Source: Coptodactyla brooksi (taxonomy: Eukaryota; Arthropoda; Insecta; Coleoptera; Scarabaeidae). From it: 23,975 nucleotides of DNA. The stretch lies in assembly GCA_033557675.1 (NCBI GenBank), contig JAWQRM010000338.1, positions 1 through 23,975 on the forward strand, written 5' to 3'. The position numbers and the translations under genes were made by a program. This document shows positions 1 through 10,269 of the stretch, piece after piece. Below the pieces are notes generated by a model that was not told the origin of the DNA, searched no databases, and was given only the letters and a program-made list of their open reading frames with translations. Within the stretch, counting starts at the first letter, position 1, and each line of letters starts with the position of its first letter.

Positions 1-382
1 CTGCACATTTCGCTCAACAGGTCAAGCGACATTCGGACGAAATATTTCCAGGGCGTTGGATTGGTCGCGGTGGTCCTATTAATTGGCCTCCAAGATCCCC
101 AGACCTCACACCATTAGATTATTGTTTTATGGGGCCGGTTCAAAAATGAGGTGTACAAAGCGAAAGTAGACACTCGTGATGAAGTGAATCAATTAGGAGA
201 GCAACAGGTGCTCTTCTTAGAGGAAGCAGAAAATGTTTAGAGGTCAATGGTGGTATTTTTGAACATTTAATAAAAGAACATTAGAAATTTTGTTTTACCC
301 TATAATATATTTTTTACATTATTTCTATGTATGTAATACACTCCTGAAGTTTGGTGCGTTCCTCCCCACTCACCCTGTATAC
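1..382 (+). mobile_element. Tc1/mariner-superfamily transposon, 3' remnant
   Basis: Frame 3 from base 3 reads the end of a DDE transposase, including WIGRGGPINWPPRSPDLTPL. The SPDLTPLD segment normally holds the third catalytic acidic residue of IS630/Tc1/mariner enzymes. Near base 120 the homologous reading moves to frame 1 (VLWGRFKNEVYKAKV...), which implies a small deletion. A further shift near 236 gives the usual C-terminal ending EVNGGIFEHLI. The sequence CACTCACCCTGTAT at about 370-383 resembles the terminal repeat end of such elements in insects; that is recalled, not aligned. The 5' part lies outside the window. The element is dead: frameshifts, no intact open frame. Confidence 0.85.
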
Positions 383-1089
383 ATAGAATAAGGAAACTAT
401 TTAAACGACAAGGACTACAAATCGCGTACAAAACAAATAGCGACCTCAAGAATATACTCAAACCGAAAATAGAAAATTAAGAAATAAAATATTTCCGAAT
501 ATAAATTAAGCGGGGCAGATTCAACAGAGCCGACTCCAATTACGCCGAACACCTCGATAAATGCCGGCACGAGCGCGGTACAATTTGGGATACCATGACG
601 TTATTGCATCCTCGATAATATCATTGAGAGAATATCATCACTAATTGTTCATCAGAACAGAAACATCAAATTATGATCATGAATAATCGTGGTTAGTAGT
701 ATATTTGCTCCATCTATCGGTAGGTAGATTCTGTCAAATATAAGATACCGATTGGGCGATACGTTTAATCATTAATTGATTATTCGTTATGTTCTCTATT
801 GATTTAGAGCCTTTAAATAGCATCTGGTATTGATTTGTTCTACCGAAACGTGATTATTAGTTCCGATGTTACACGTGAGATGGCGCCGTTAAGCCACGCT
901 ACGATCCACGGCAACTTCGCGTTGTACGTCACACAAAAGTTAACACGGAATAAGGCTGCTAGTTCCGTGGTAGGAAGGCTAAAGAATAGTGTTAGAATTT
1001 GTTGTATATTTCCGCTGGAGATTGTTCGGCGGGTAGTAAATTTATTTGTCGCGTAGAGGTGCAGTAAAAACCTATCGTTTATCGTCGCA
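383..1089 (+). promoter_or_regulatory. Upstream region of Saf-B, no gene seen
   Basis: No credible coding region is visible here; the open frames at 835-1056 (+) and 840-1391 (-) have no recognisable product, and the second runs antisense through Saf-B exons. The stretch should hold the Saf-B promoter and 5' UTR. A CACGTG E-box is at 872-877 and a GATGGCGC motif, containing the Pho/YY1 core ATGGC, is at 879-886. No TATA box is obvious. Transcription start is not determined. Confidence 0.4.
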
Positions 1090-4000
1090 ATGTCTGACTC
1101 GGAAAGTCGCAAGCTCTGCGACCTTCGCGTAATCGATTTGAAAGCGGAGTTGGAGAAGCGAGGTTTAGACAAGGGCGGCGTAAAACAAGTGCTAGTCGAA
1201 AGGTTGCAAAAGGTGCGTGCGGCGATTTTCTTTTGTTTCGCGACGTAAAATTGCTTTTGTTTTTCCGCTAGGTTTTGATCGAAGAGGGCTTGGACCCGGA
1301 AACTTATCAGTTTGACGCCAACCATGAGAAGAAACAAAAGCGACTGTCGGTGTCTAGTAAGTTGCAGCCGCCATAACAAAATTTTTACCAACCTACGTTT
1401 AAATTTTTTTTTCTTCGCTAATTTTCGTATTTCCGTTTTGTTATTTAGAAGAGAACGATCACGAAGAAGAACAAGCTGATGATACTCAGTCTAAAACCAA
1501 AAATGATGCCGAAACTAACCTGGTAAGTCAATGTTTCATATTTCCAACTTTATATTACTGGATATTTCAGCGTATTTTAAAGGAATAAAATTTTTTTTCC
1601 TAATTTGAAAAGTCTGAAATTGCATTTTTCACTTTCTCTTGCCGAGAGGTGTAAAGAGAAAGTATTGCATTCGTAAAAAAGAGATTTTTAGCAGTTCCGC
1701 CATCTGTCCGTCCGTCCGTCCATCAGTCAGGTTGTGGTTGCTATAACTATTGCTATATTAGACGAATCAAAACTATATCTTGCATATAAGCCAATCATTT
1801 TATAATCTGATAAAAATAAGCATTTCACGAAAATTGCATACGCGGTTGCGGTACTTAACCTGAAAACTTTTTATTTTTTTATCAACGTTTTGCGAAAAAC
1901 CATATTTTTGGCATCTACATGAAATTGTGAGTTAAAAATTATAAGGATAGTACATGCTTAAAATTGACGGTTCTCAAGTTATAAGCATTATTGGAAAAAA
2001 TACAATCCTATGGTTTATGACAAAGTGAATGCCACCAAGGTTGGCAGCTATGAAATTACAAGATCTTACCATGCATTCGTAAAAAAGGGATATTCAGCAA
2101 TTCCGCTGCCCGTCCGTCCATACGTCAGTCAGTTTGTGGTTGCTATAATTACTGCCATATCAGACTAATCAAAACTATATCTTGCATGTAAGCGAATCAT
2201 TTTATAATCTGATAAAAATAAGCATTTCATGAAAATTGTATGTGCGGTTGTGGTACTTAACCTGAAAACTTTTTATTTTTTTAGCAACGTTTTGCGAAAA
2301 AACATATTTTTGGCATCTACATGAAATTGTGAGTTAAAAATTATCAGGATAGTACATGCTTAAAATTGACGGTTCTCGAGTTATAAGCATTATTGGAAAA
2401 AATACAATCCTATTCAAGATGTTTGACCGCTTCCAGACTTTTTAAACACTTTTCATGACTTTTATAGCTTCATTGTCAGTCCAGGGTGTAGTTTGTTATT
2501 TGCGTCGGTACTTGAGTGTAGTACCTGACGACAACCAGTCGATCACCTCTGGTTGTCGTCAAATTAACCTGCTGCAAGAGGTATGCCCAAAAGTACATGC
2601 AGCGCTTGCGTTGACTGGTAGGGCAGGAGGTCAAAAGCATCCCTGTTGATAATACCAACCTGAAACGTTAAGGGATTCGGGATGCATATGCAGATGGGAG
2701 GAGGTATGGTCATCACCTGATATTTGGGGCATAACGATTGCAACTATTTTTTTTTTAAGTTCTTTATTTATTACAATCTGTCACACTAGATAGACATTCA
2801 GTAATATTTATGGTAACATTAAATTATAACGCACACTCAGTAACGCGTCCTTATAATTACAATTATAATTAACTTATAATTATGATTGTTATTTACAAGT
2901 ATAATCATTTAAATCATATGTGTATATACTCGTCACTTGGCTAGGTCTTGAGGGATTCTTCAAATCTCAATGTTTCATTTGTCACATACCAGGGTGTATC
3001 TGTGATAATTCTAAGCATTTTTAACTTATACCTTTGCAGAATATTTGTGTTGGTGAGTGCTGAGGTTCCCCACAATTGAGAGCCATGAGCCCATATAGGT
3101 CTGATTATGAATTTCGATCGAATCCAACATAAAATGCATACACAACGGAAGATACCTGAATAGCGGCAGTGAGCAGTAGGAGTGGAGCTCCATTATCCCT
3201 CTCTCTTTTGAAATAACTAATTAAAAAAACCGCAAACGTTCTATTTTGCAGTGACAATGGCTTTTTTACTATAAATTATTATGATTCATTAGTCGAAACG
3301 TCGTAAACAGTTCGAGTTGAATTCTACAGCTGTGTACATGTAATTACTTACCAAGTCAATTTTAAACACAAATAAACAACAAGTGAAAATATGTGGTAAC
3401 GTTGTCGTGAAGGATTCCCTCGTGAAGTGTTGCCAGCATACCTAACTTTTAATTGTAACTATTTCACTTGATTTTTTTAGTTTTAACACGTAAATGTGTA
3501 TATAAATGCTGATACTGGTTATTTAATGAAATGAATCTTTTTCTTCCAATAAAAGCCTGTCTAAACAACAATATAGAATCCAGAATACAGAATCTTTAAC
3601 AGTTTACTTATTAAAGGTTTTCTGTTAAGGGTTCCAAAGAGTTTTGGATTAAAAGAGTTAGCATTAATTGCCGTAATTTTAGATGATGAACATTCTGTAA
3701 AAACTAAAAAAATATTGTAGGAAGTAAAATCAAAGGACGCTCAGAAAAAGTCGGACGACGACGAGAAGCCTTCAGACAAAGTCAAGGATACCGTTTCCAA
3801 AACGGAAGCCAATAAAGATGCTGCCGAAAAGAAGGAAGAACGTAAAAAGGACGCGACTGAGCGTAAAGAAGATGTAAAGAAAACCGAGAAGAAGAACGAG
3901 TCGGAAGAAACGGGAGACGATAAGGACACTAAAAGTGAAAGCCCTATACAATTAACCTTGGAAGAAGAGGACGGTTTACACGATAACGAAGTACGAATTG

Positions 4001-7000
4001 TTTTAGGTTATTGAAAAGACTATACGATCGCTCCTTTGTGTTGTAGGCGGAACATCAGGATTCGGGAATGTCGTCGAAGAAAGAGGATGCCAAGCAAGAA
4101 GGTACGTTATTCGAGTTCGTTTGGTATCATCATCGTATCGTTCAAAACGGTTCAATGGGTAAAATAGCGCGGGTTTTGAATAGATTCGAGGCCGATTCCG
4201 ATTTACAAAAATTAAAATGAATTGTTTAATAAACACGACTCTGAAGATTTCATCTGGTTTCAAGACGTGTCCGCCAGATGGAAGATAGTTAAGAAGAGTT
4301 ACGATGCAACGTACGAAGCTGATAGGAGAAGAAGAACGAAGGTTGTCTTTTGCGGGAAGATACGATCCAGCTCAAGATTTTCACGGCCTTCTTATTAACG
4401 CAATTCATTTTTCTTTTCGTTTATACCCGGTTTTGGCAATTGAATGATGTTCTAAGCAAATTGTGTTTTACCAAGTGAGCACACGGAGGTGAAGTGATAA
4501 CTAGGAAAAAATAAAATTCAATCTGCTAATCATTTAAGAAAAAAAAACGATAAGATATTTCCTTCTTTTATTTAACATGTTTTTTTGTTTCTGGTCTTGA
4601 TGCTACTTTTCGAATACTTTACTATTGAAAAAGTGAATTTATCAGAAAAACGGGGCCCGCAACTTAGTGACTATACAACTGATTTACATCGATTTGTTAC
4701 CGTAGATGAGAAGATTTCGTCTAACGAAGCACCCAAGACGGCCGAGGAATCGACGGATAATAACGACCGAAGTACGGACCGGGACGTCAAGAAGGACGAG
4801 AATGCGACTACCGAGCATAGGTTGGTTATCATCTTTAAATCACGTTTCCGTGTTACCCCCTACTACTGGGCAGAGTCTACCCGGACCGCTTACTTCCTTG
4901 TACGTCCAATAAACCAAACAGGAGTTGCGCCGCTACGTAACCACCGCCGATCGGATATCTATGTCGACGCCAAAAATGAACGTTGCGTTATTACGCAAGA
5001 GTGATAACTGAAGCAGTTCTAGGAGAGGCGTACTCCTTTTAAGGATGAGGATGACGTTCAGACTTAAAACTGATGCCACACCGTCGCAGATATACGAAAA
5101 TAATTATCGTCAGTACACAAACAACTATAAAAACAAAATACTCTTAAGAGTTAAGGAGATATAAAATATAGACTAGTGTTTCAATTGAATTGACGGTAAC
5201 GTATACATCTACAAACATATATTATCTACTTTCGAAATATGATTGTCTTTCGGGAGTTTTTATTTTACCATTTTGTATTATTTTTTTATATAGTTTTAAT
5301 AGTAGGTAATAAGATGAGGTTTATATTTAATGACAAAATTCAAATACCGTTATGTGTCGAATGAGAGCGAATGTAATGAGCAAGTGTACGTGTGGAAGGA
5401 ACTCCTTGAATCTGAAAAACCAGAAACCCAAACGCGACCTCCGCGCGGAAAATTCCGAGCTTTACGTACCGCGCTAACTACTTCTTATTTTATAGTGATG
5501 CCAAGGACTCTGCTACCAAGTCGAAACCAACTAGTGACTCTCAAAACAGGAACTTATGGATAATGAACATATCCCAAAATACTAGGGCTACGGAACTTAA
5601 ACAGGCCTTGTCCGCGTACGGAAAAGTCGTGGGCGCTAAAGTTGTAATTAACGCTCGGTACCCTGGAGCTTGCTGCTACGGGTACGTCAAGATGGAAACC
5701 GTCGAAGACGCGAATAAATGTATTGAAAAGTTGAATAATACAGAACTGAACGGGCAAATAATACGTATCGAGAAGGTAAATCCAGCTTAGTTTCTAGGAT
5801 TCCAATTCTATCGAGAAACATTCAAAATATACAGGATCTTTCGGCTAACTATTTTAATATGTAACGCCCATTTTGAAGCCGATAACCATTCTTGTCTAGA
5901 CATTGCTCTCAACGTGAAACAATGAAATTCAATAGTTTCAGCTTCTTTTTAGTATGCAACTAACATTTGTTCTCCTGAAGATGGTTTATTCGATAAACCG
6001 AAACATATCCTGAGTTTTAAAACATTATTGTTGTGGTTGAGGTATTTGTTAGTTCTAGTGTGAGGTTTGGTGAATATAGAGGGTAACCTATAAGATCACT
6101 TTGCCCGATCCATCTGTTTGCCATGTAAAAAGGAAGATTGCACAAACGTTTTGATTAATGCAGGTGTCCCAAAAAAAGGAAAGAAGGAAAACAATACAAA
6201 GTTATTTTGCTTTGAAGTAAAAAGAATCTATTTGTGAAAATTACAGAGTATGATAAAAGAAATTACGAAGTAATGAACAAAAATATTAAAAATGGAAAAT
6301 ACGAAATGACCCCATTATATATTTCTAGAGATATTGACCGTACAAAGTGAGCTGAAAGAGTTGTATATACGAGAATTCAATGCCTCGTGTATTTGAATTA
6401 TTTTGTTAATTTAGGTTCGTCCCGAGCACCTCAATCCAAACTTGAGTATCAACAGAAAAATTGACCACAATAAAAGACCGAGATACGATATCCGCCTACG
6501 TTACGATCAACGTGACGATGCGTCAAAATCCGACACGGATGATAAGAGGCGTGCGGATCGGTCAGTTGAAAATCTAAAGCGTACCGGAAAATCTGAGGAT
6601 GATTCAAAGGATATGTCCGAGCAGAAATCTCTTCATAAAGTATACAAATATATATTTTTTTACTTCTTATATCTAATCCCAACTTTTTGATCATTTTTAG
6701 GAATCGTCACAAAGTAGCGGTGATAGACTTAGTCGAGATCGCTTCAGAAGACGTTCTAGATCGCGCGGGGAACGCGACGATCCGAAAGCCGTTCACAGAC
6801 GGGAACGGGACATGTTAACGTTCGAGAAGATCAAAGACGAGCGCGATCGGGAACGTGCTCGCGAACGCGAACGGATGATACGAGAGGAGAAGAGACGCAG
6901 AGAGGAGGCAATGCGGCAGCGAGAGATCGAGAGGAGGCAACGTAGCGAGGCGCTTCGTTTGGAGCGCGAGAGGGAGAAGTTGCGCGTCGAAAGGGATCGG

Positions 7001-7894
7001 CTGGAACGGGAAAGGGCCGAACTCATGCAGCTGGAGCGGGAGAGGCAGAAACTCGAACGCGAGAAGCTGGAATTGGAGAAAATGGAGTTGGAGAGAGTCA
7101 AGTTACGCATTCAGGAAGAGGAAAGGAGAAAACGACCCGCGCCCTACGCGAGAGATCGATCGTACGAAGATCGTAAGAGAGTCGCAGCCAGCGATCGGCA
7201 TTTCGAAGAACCGCCTCCGCCGCCGAGGTTCGATACGACTCCGAGGGAACGGGAAGTTCGCGGGGAACCTAGGACCAGGGAACCACCGACTTCGTCTGCT
7301 TCTAAATATAACACGCAGTAAGTGACAAAATACGTATTAAAATATTTATATATTTAAAATTTTTTCGATAGGGTGCCAAAGGACGCAAGATACAACGAGC
7401 ACGAAAGAGATAGAAGCCCGCATTTCCGATCGGTGCGTGACGAAAGGGAGCGCCGTTCGCTTGGCGATCATAAAAGTGAGCTAAGATCTAGAGATCATCG
7501 CTACGGCGATACGTCGGGCGGTTAGTATCTTGAAATTTCCCCTCGTGCGAAAATAAAAAATTAATTTGTTCTAGAATCCGGTCGTTTCGAGAGGTCGGGC
7601 GGAAGCAGTTGGGCCCACCCGACGCCGTCCAAAGTGTTTGCGGGTAATAATTCTAGTACGCCGGCCAAGTCGTGGAGCAAGGAATCTTGGAGGCAGAGCG
7701 ATTCGTCCGCCGGAGGCGAAAGGTGGAGTTCCGGGTCGGCCTCCCGAGGCAGCGCGCAAATGTCGAGTTTCTCGAATTCCTCCAACTTGAGTAATATGGG
7801 GCCCTCGTGCCCGCCGCCGCCCGGAATTAACAACTACGTTAACGACCGTTACGATTATAAAAGCGGCATGGGGAGCGGCTACATAAGGAAGTGA
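1090..7894 (+). CDS. Saf-B: Scaffold attachment factor B (SAFB) orthologue, 11 coding exons, complete
   Basis: Nuclear protein that, by family, binds scaffold/matrix-attachment DNA through SAP and RNA through an RRM, linking chromatin, transcription and splicing. Exons by inspection: 1090-1212, 1272-1356, 1449-1522, 3721-3990, 4047-4101, 4706-4820, 5496-5775, 6415-6639, 6701-7317, 7372-7520, 7575-7894. All join in frame to about 770 residues. The SAP domain is at residues ~8-50 (LCDLRVIDLKAELEKRGL). An acidic/Lys-rich linker, mainly exon 4, follows. The RRM is at ~260-330, with RNP2 LWIMNI and RNP1 CCYGYVKM, and its context RATELKQALSAYGKVVGAKV is highly SAFB-like. Next come an Arg/Lys-rich segment, a long Glu/Arg helix (exon 9), and a Gly/Ser/Pro-rich tail. 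The ATG at 1090 opens directly into SAP. The exon 6 donor (GTTGGT) is weak, so that border is least sure. Introns 4102-4705, 4821-5495 and 5776-6414 show no other gene. Confidence 0.93.
1631..1663. repeat. 10-bp inverted repeat at the start of an intronic repeat
   Basis: ACTTTCTCTT at 1631-1640 is the exact reverse complement of AAGAGAAAGT at 1654-1663, with a 13-nt spacer. It sits just before the first copy of the duplicated intronic repeat and may be the edge of a non-autonomous element. A (GTCC)n tract follows near 1706-1720. Confidence 0.6.
1667..2413. repeat. Two direct copies of a ~345-bp repeat in Saf-B intron 3
   Basis: Copy 1 (1667-2011) and copy 2 (2073-2413) run in the same direction, about 402-406 bp apart and separated by about 61 bp of different sequence. 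Both start GCATTCGTAAAAAA and end AATACAATCCTAT, with long identical blocks between and a modest number of substitutions. No reading frame is shared or conserved. This looks like a duplicated non-coding transposable element or satellite-type unit; I do not recognise its family. Confidence 0.85.
2414..2746. other. Unassigned repeat-like intron sequence with a strong hairpin
   Basis: No gene is supported. GACGACAACCAG at 2527-2538 pairs perfectly with CTGGTTGTCGTC at 2549-2560 across a 10-nt loop. The open frames on both strands across 2455-2658 are short and unrecognised. The block lies between the 345-bp repeats and the Jockey fragment, so it may be part of another element. Confidence 0.45.
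2747..3125 (-). mobile_element. Jockey-clade non-LTR retrotransposon, 5'-truncated 3' end
   Basis: On the minus strand the sequence reads the end of a reverse-transcriptase ORF with IIRPIWAHGSQLWGTS, then LQRYKLKMLRIITDTPWYV, finishing ...EESLKT and a stop near 2950. These are the conserved C-terminal blocks of Jockey-type reverse transcriptases (IWxYGxQLWG and LRxIxxAPWYV). The plus-strand T10 run at 2747-2756 is the poly(A) tail seen from the other side. Only the last ~380 bp are present, as expected for 5' truncation on target-primed insertion. The 5' breakpoint near 3125 is approximate and I did not establish target-site duplications. It lies antisense in Saf-B intron 3; 3126-3720 after it shows nothing recognisable. 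Confidence 0.85.
5975..6004 (+). ncRNA. Hammerhead-core-like hairpin (unproven)
   Basis: CTGAAGA (5975-5981, matching CUGANGA) is followed by T, then GGTTTAT (5983-5989), loop TCG, ATAAACC (5993-5999) and GAAAC (6000-6004). The seven-pair stem is perfect and sits where stem II of a hammerhead ribozyme would. An extra unpaired T precedes the stem, and I could not find convincing stems I and III. Related CTGA-hairpin-GAAAC blocks occur at the ends of some animal retroelements. This is probably a fragment of such an element in Saf-B intron 7, not an active ribozyme. Confidence 0.3.
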
Positions 7895-8060
7895 AGATTG
7901 GCATTTTTATCAAACACCATTCGTCGTCGTATGCTTGTAATTGTAGATTATCGACAACTTTCTGGTTACGTCGGACCGCTGTAGTTAAAGAATTAATCAT
8001 GACTTGAACATTTATTTGGTTTTAATTGCATCTAATTATTGTAATAGATGAATATTTTTA

Positions 8061-8066
8061 AATAAA
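8061..8066 (+). terminator. Poly(A) signal of Saf-B
   Basis: AATAAA lies 167 bp after the Saf-B stop codon, in AT-rich sequence, followed by a TG-rich stretch near 8080-8093. It is the first canonical hexamer after the stop. Confidence 0.65.
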
Positions 8067-8093
8067 TTACTTAATACCATTGTACAAGTGTTT

Positions 8094-8579
8094 GCAGAAG
8101 GTTATCTGAAAACCGCCATTTTTCGTTTGCAGGGTACAGAGGGATTGTAATGTCAGGGGTTCGGAATTCGTTTGCATTTTGGAAAGAAAAAACTATTTAA
8201 CATGTTTTGTTCTGCACGCGTTCTGAAACTGTTCCGCAATGCGGCTCCGGTGATCGCTGCTAAACAAATTTTGCTTACATGCTTCCGTCAAGTCGAATAT
8301 ATCAAGTCAATATATCAAAAATAGAAAATTAAAGAATGGTAATAAAAAAACTTTATATTTCAAAGTATTACATAAACTAGAAACGTATACATTCGATTCA
8401 CAATTTTAAAAAACATTGGGCAAAATAACGGTTTTTAGTTGTATTTTCCATAGCCAATTTTGTCCTCTTTTCCCGCTTCAGTCTTCCGAGGCATGTGAAT
8501 GCATTCACATGTTAAATGACTTTCCTTAATTTTCCAATAGCTGTTAATTTCAGTGTTGCGTTAACCAATTTTTCTAAGA
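8094..8579. other. Intergenic spacer with a 20-bp perfect palindrome
   Basis: No gene is seen. CATGTGAATGCATTCACATG at 8492-8511 is a perfect palindrome. The region directly follows, on the minus strand, the end of the P-element-like fossil and may contain its decayed 3' portion, but no conserved transposase motif is readable here. Confidence 0.4.
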
Positions 8580-9725
8580 ACTTCTTATTGACTACTTCAT
8601 CAATTATATAAAATTCGGAATCCAATAACCAATTCCTTATAAGTTTTAGAAGATGGGAGCATTAGCAAAAAATAAATATTACTTCCTGTTACAAGATATT
8701 TCATATATGAAGTCTGGTAATTAACATTTAAATCTTTCCACGAATTGGCAACGACATGAAATCGGATGTTACTGAGGCTACAGATCACTTCCTTAAGAAG
8801 AGCTGTAGTTATTCTGCAATCAAAGTTTGCATACATAAGCTGCTTCACCATTCTTCTGGAGAATGGGGTCCAACTATTTGATCATGCCTTCTATCATCTT
8901 CATATAAATCCCATACTTTCATTTCATCAAATGACAGTACAACTAATCTTTCCTGGTCATTGAAATTTGTTGGGGCTACAGATAAGAAAGCCAGCATTGA
9001 ATGTAGAATTCCTTGTCGTTTAGATGCCCTACAGTGCAGTGTAGGGCATCTAAATTATTAAACATTTTCATTATCATCAATTTAATACTCAAATACAAAT
9101 AACAACGTTTGCTCAAGTATCTTATTGTCATTGCAATTGTGATATCTTCGTAATGCCATTGAAATTCACATTTTGTTAATACTCTGTCCAATTCAATATC
9201 AATACGTAGTCAAACTTTTGTTGAAACTCATTCATAAGTATCCTTTTAAACTGGATATTTCTGAGGTGATTTGATACTTTTACTTGATACTGGTACTTGA
9301 TAAGTTTATCTTTTTTATATAAAGATTGCTTTAATTTTTTATTTTCGTTGGACTGAAGAATTTAATTCTCTTCTGTTTAGCACGATTTATGTTTGAAGCA
9401 AACTTTATACTCATACGTTGTTCTTCAAATTTTTTCGTATATGTTTCTAAATAGGTCACAGCATTGTCAATCTCTTTCATTTCTCTCTTTCTTTTGCTCT
9501 CTTTTCCTTCTGTACTCACTAAATATGATGTAATACAAGACAGGTAGGTACAGAGATGGTATTGCAGCTTTCTCAGGAGTCGGTTTCAAATTTAACAGCT
9601 CTGACTTTAAATCATATTCAAAATCATTTGATGTGAAATGTTCCAATCACAACGTAACTTTTCATCTCTTGGAAATCTAAAGAGACACGACGACCTGGTA
9701 ATGCACAATTTCGCGGCATCTAAAA
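8580..9725 (-). pseudogene. P-element/THAP9-type transposase fossil
   Basis: Read on the minus strand from ~9722 to ~8580. A THAP zinc-finger remnant comes first: MPRNCALPGRRVSL at the start, then in another frame EHFTSNDFEYDLKSELLNLK and AAIPSLYLP, matching the second half of a THAP domain with its AVPS-type end. A charged helical segment (9331-9519) follows. Then IAMTIRYLSKRCYLYLS (9100-9150 area), QERLVVLSFDEMKV with DQIVGPH (8960-8860), and KQLMYANFDC...TALLKEVI...FHVVA (8600-8851). The SFDEMK segment holds the first catalytic Asp of the P/THAP9 family. Several frameshifts and stops separate the blocks, so nothing can be made intact. The later GTP-binding insertion and C-terminal part are not seen. 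This is a transposon relic, not a host THAP gene. Confidence 0.85.
9019..9054. repeat. 15-bp-arm inverted repeat inside the transposase fossil
   Basis: Bases 9019-9033 pair perfectly with 9040-9054 across a 6-nt loop; the core arm is TAGATGCCCTACA. The matching frame reads DALHCTVGHL on the minus strand. It may have arisen after the transposase died. Confidence 0.7.
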
Positions 9726-10256
9726 TAATTAATACTTATCATGTTTATACTTACCAGAGTACTACCTTATAGAATATAAATTTGAAAATTAACTAATGAA
9801 CCTGATATGATTCAAAAGATTAATGCGGGGTACTTAAAGGCGTAATGTCTAAAATGTCACCTTAAATAATTGATATAAACAAAACAAATGAGGTTAAGCG
9901 TAGCATTTGTTTGAATCAAAGAGCTAGTGAACGATTCTGCGTAGTGCGTTGGCTAACCACTGACATCACGATATTGCTCAAGTGACCTTGATCTGCTATA
10001 ACGGACCATAGTGATGGTCATTCACCTGGAACGCGTTTTGAGCGCCGACATCGCTTCGCCAAAGCATTGCCAATCCAATCCAAAAGATGGCGCTGGTTTT
10101 GTGCGCTGATAGGAAGTGCAGTTTGGTAAATTGTTCATTTTCGATATATTCGTTTTTATATTTTTACCCAACTCATCCATAACAATGTGTATTCTCATCA
10201 ATAATTTATAGAATTGGTGATCATATCGTTTGTTTGAATTTATACGATGTTTCCAA
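9726..10256. other. Spacer upstream of IFT81
   Basis: No gene is supported; the 10022-10390 minus frame overlaps IFT81 exon 1 and its upstream region and matches nothing I know. CCAAT lies near 10070, and AAGATGGCG, a Pho/YY1-type motif, lies at 10084-10092. These may be part of the IFT81 promoter region. Confidence 0.35.
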
Positions 10257-10269
10257 GTTGCTAAGCAAC
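10257..10269. promoter_or_regulatory. X-box (RFX-binding site) of the IFT81 promoter
   Basis: GTTGCTAAGCAAC is a perfect inverted repeat around a central A and fits the X-box pattern RYYNYY-N(1-3)-RRNRAC at every position. It ends 73 bp before the IFT81 ATG. RFX factors drive ciliary genes, including intraflagellar transport genes, in nematodes, flies and vertebrates. Its position before an independently recognised IFT gene supports function. Expected expression is in ciliated sensory neurons and perhaps sperm. Confidence 0.8.

Noticed and set aside
840..1391. 183-residue open frame on the minus strand
   Set aside because: It lies antisense to Saf-B exons 1-2, has no recognisable domain, and Saf-B on the plus strand is certain.
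4585..5004. 139-residue plus-strand frame as a separate gene
   Set aside because: Its middle (4706-4820) is Saf-B exon 6; the flanks are intron sequence read through.
9331..9519. Independent small gene on the minus strand
   Set aside because: It falls between the THAP remnant and the transposase core of the P-element fossil and fits as its helical linker.
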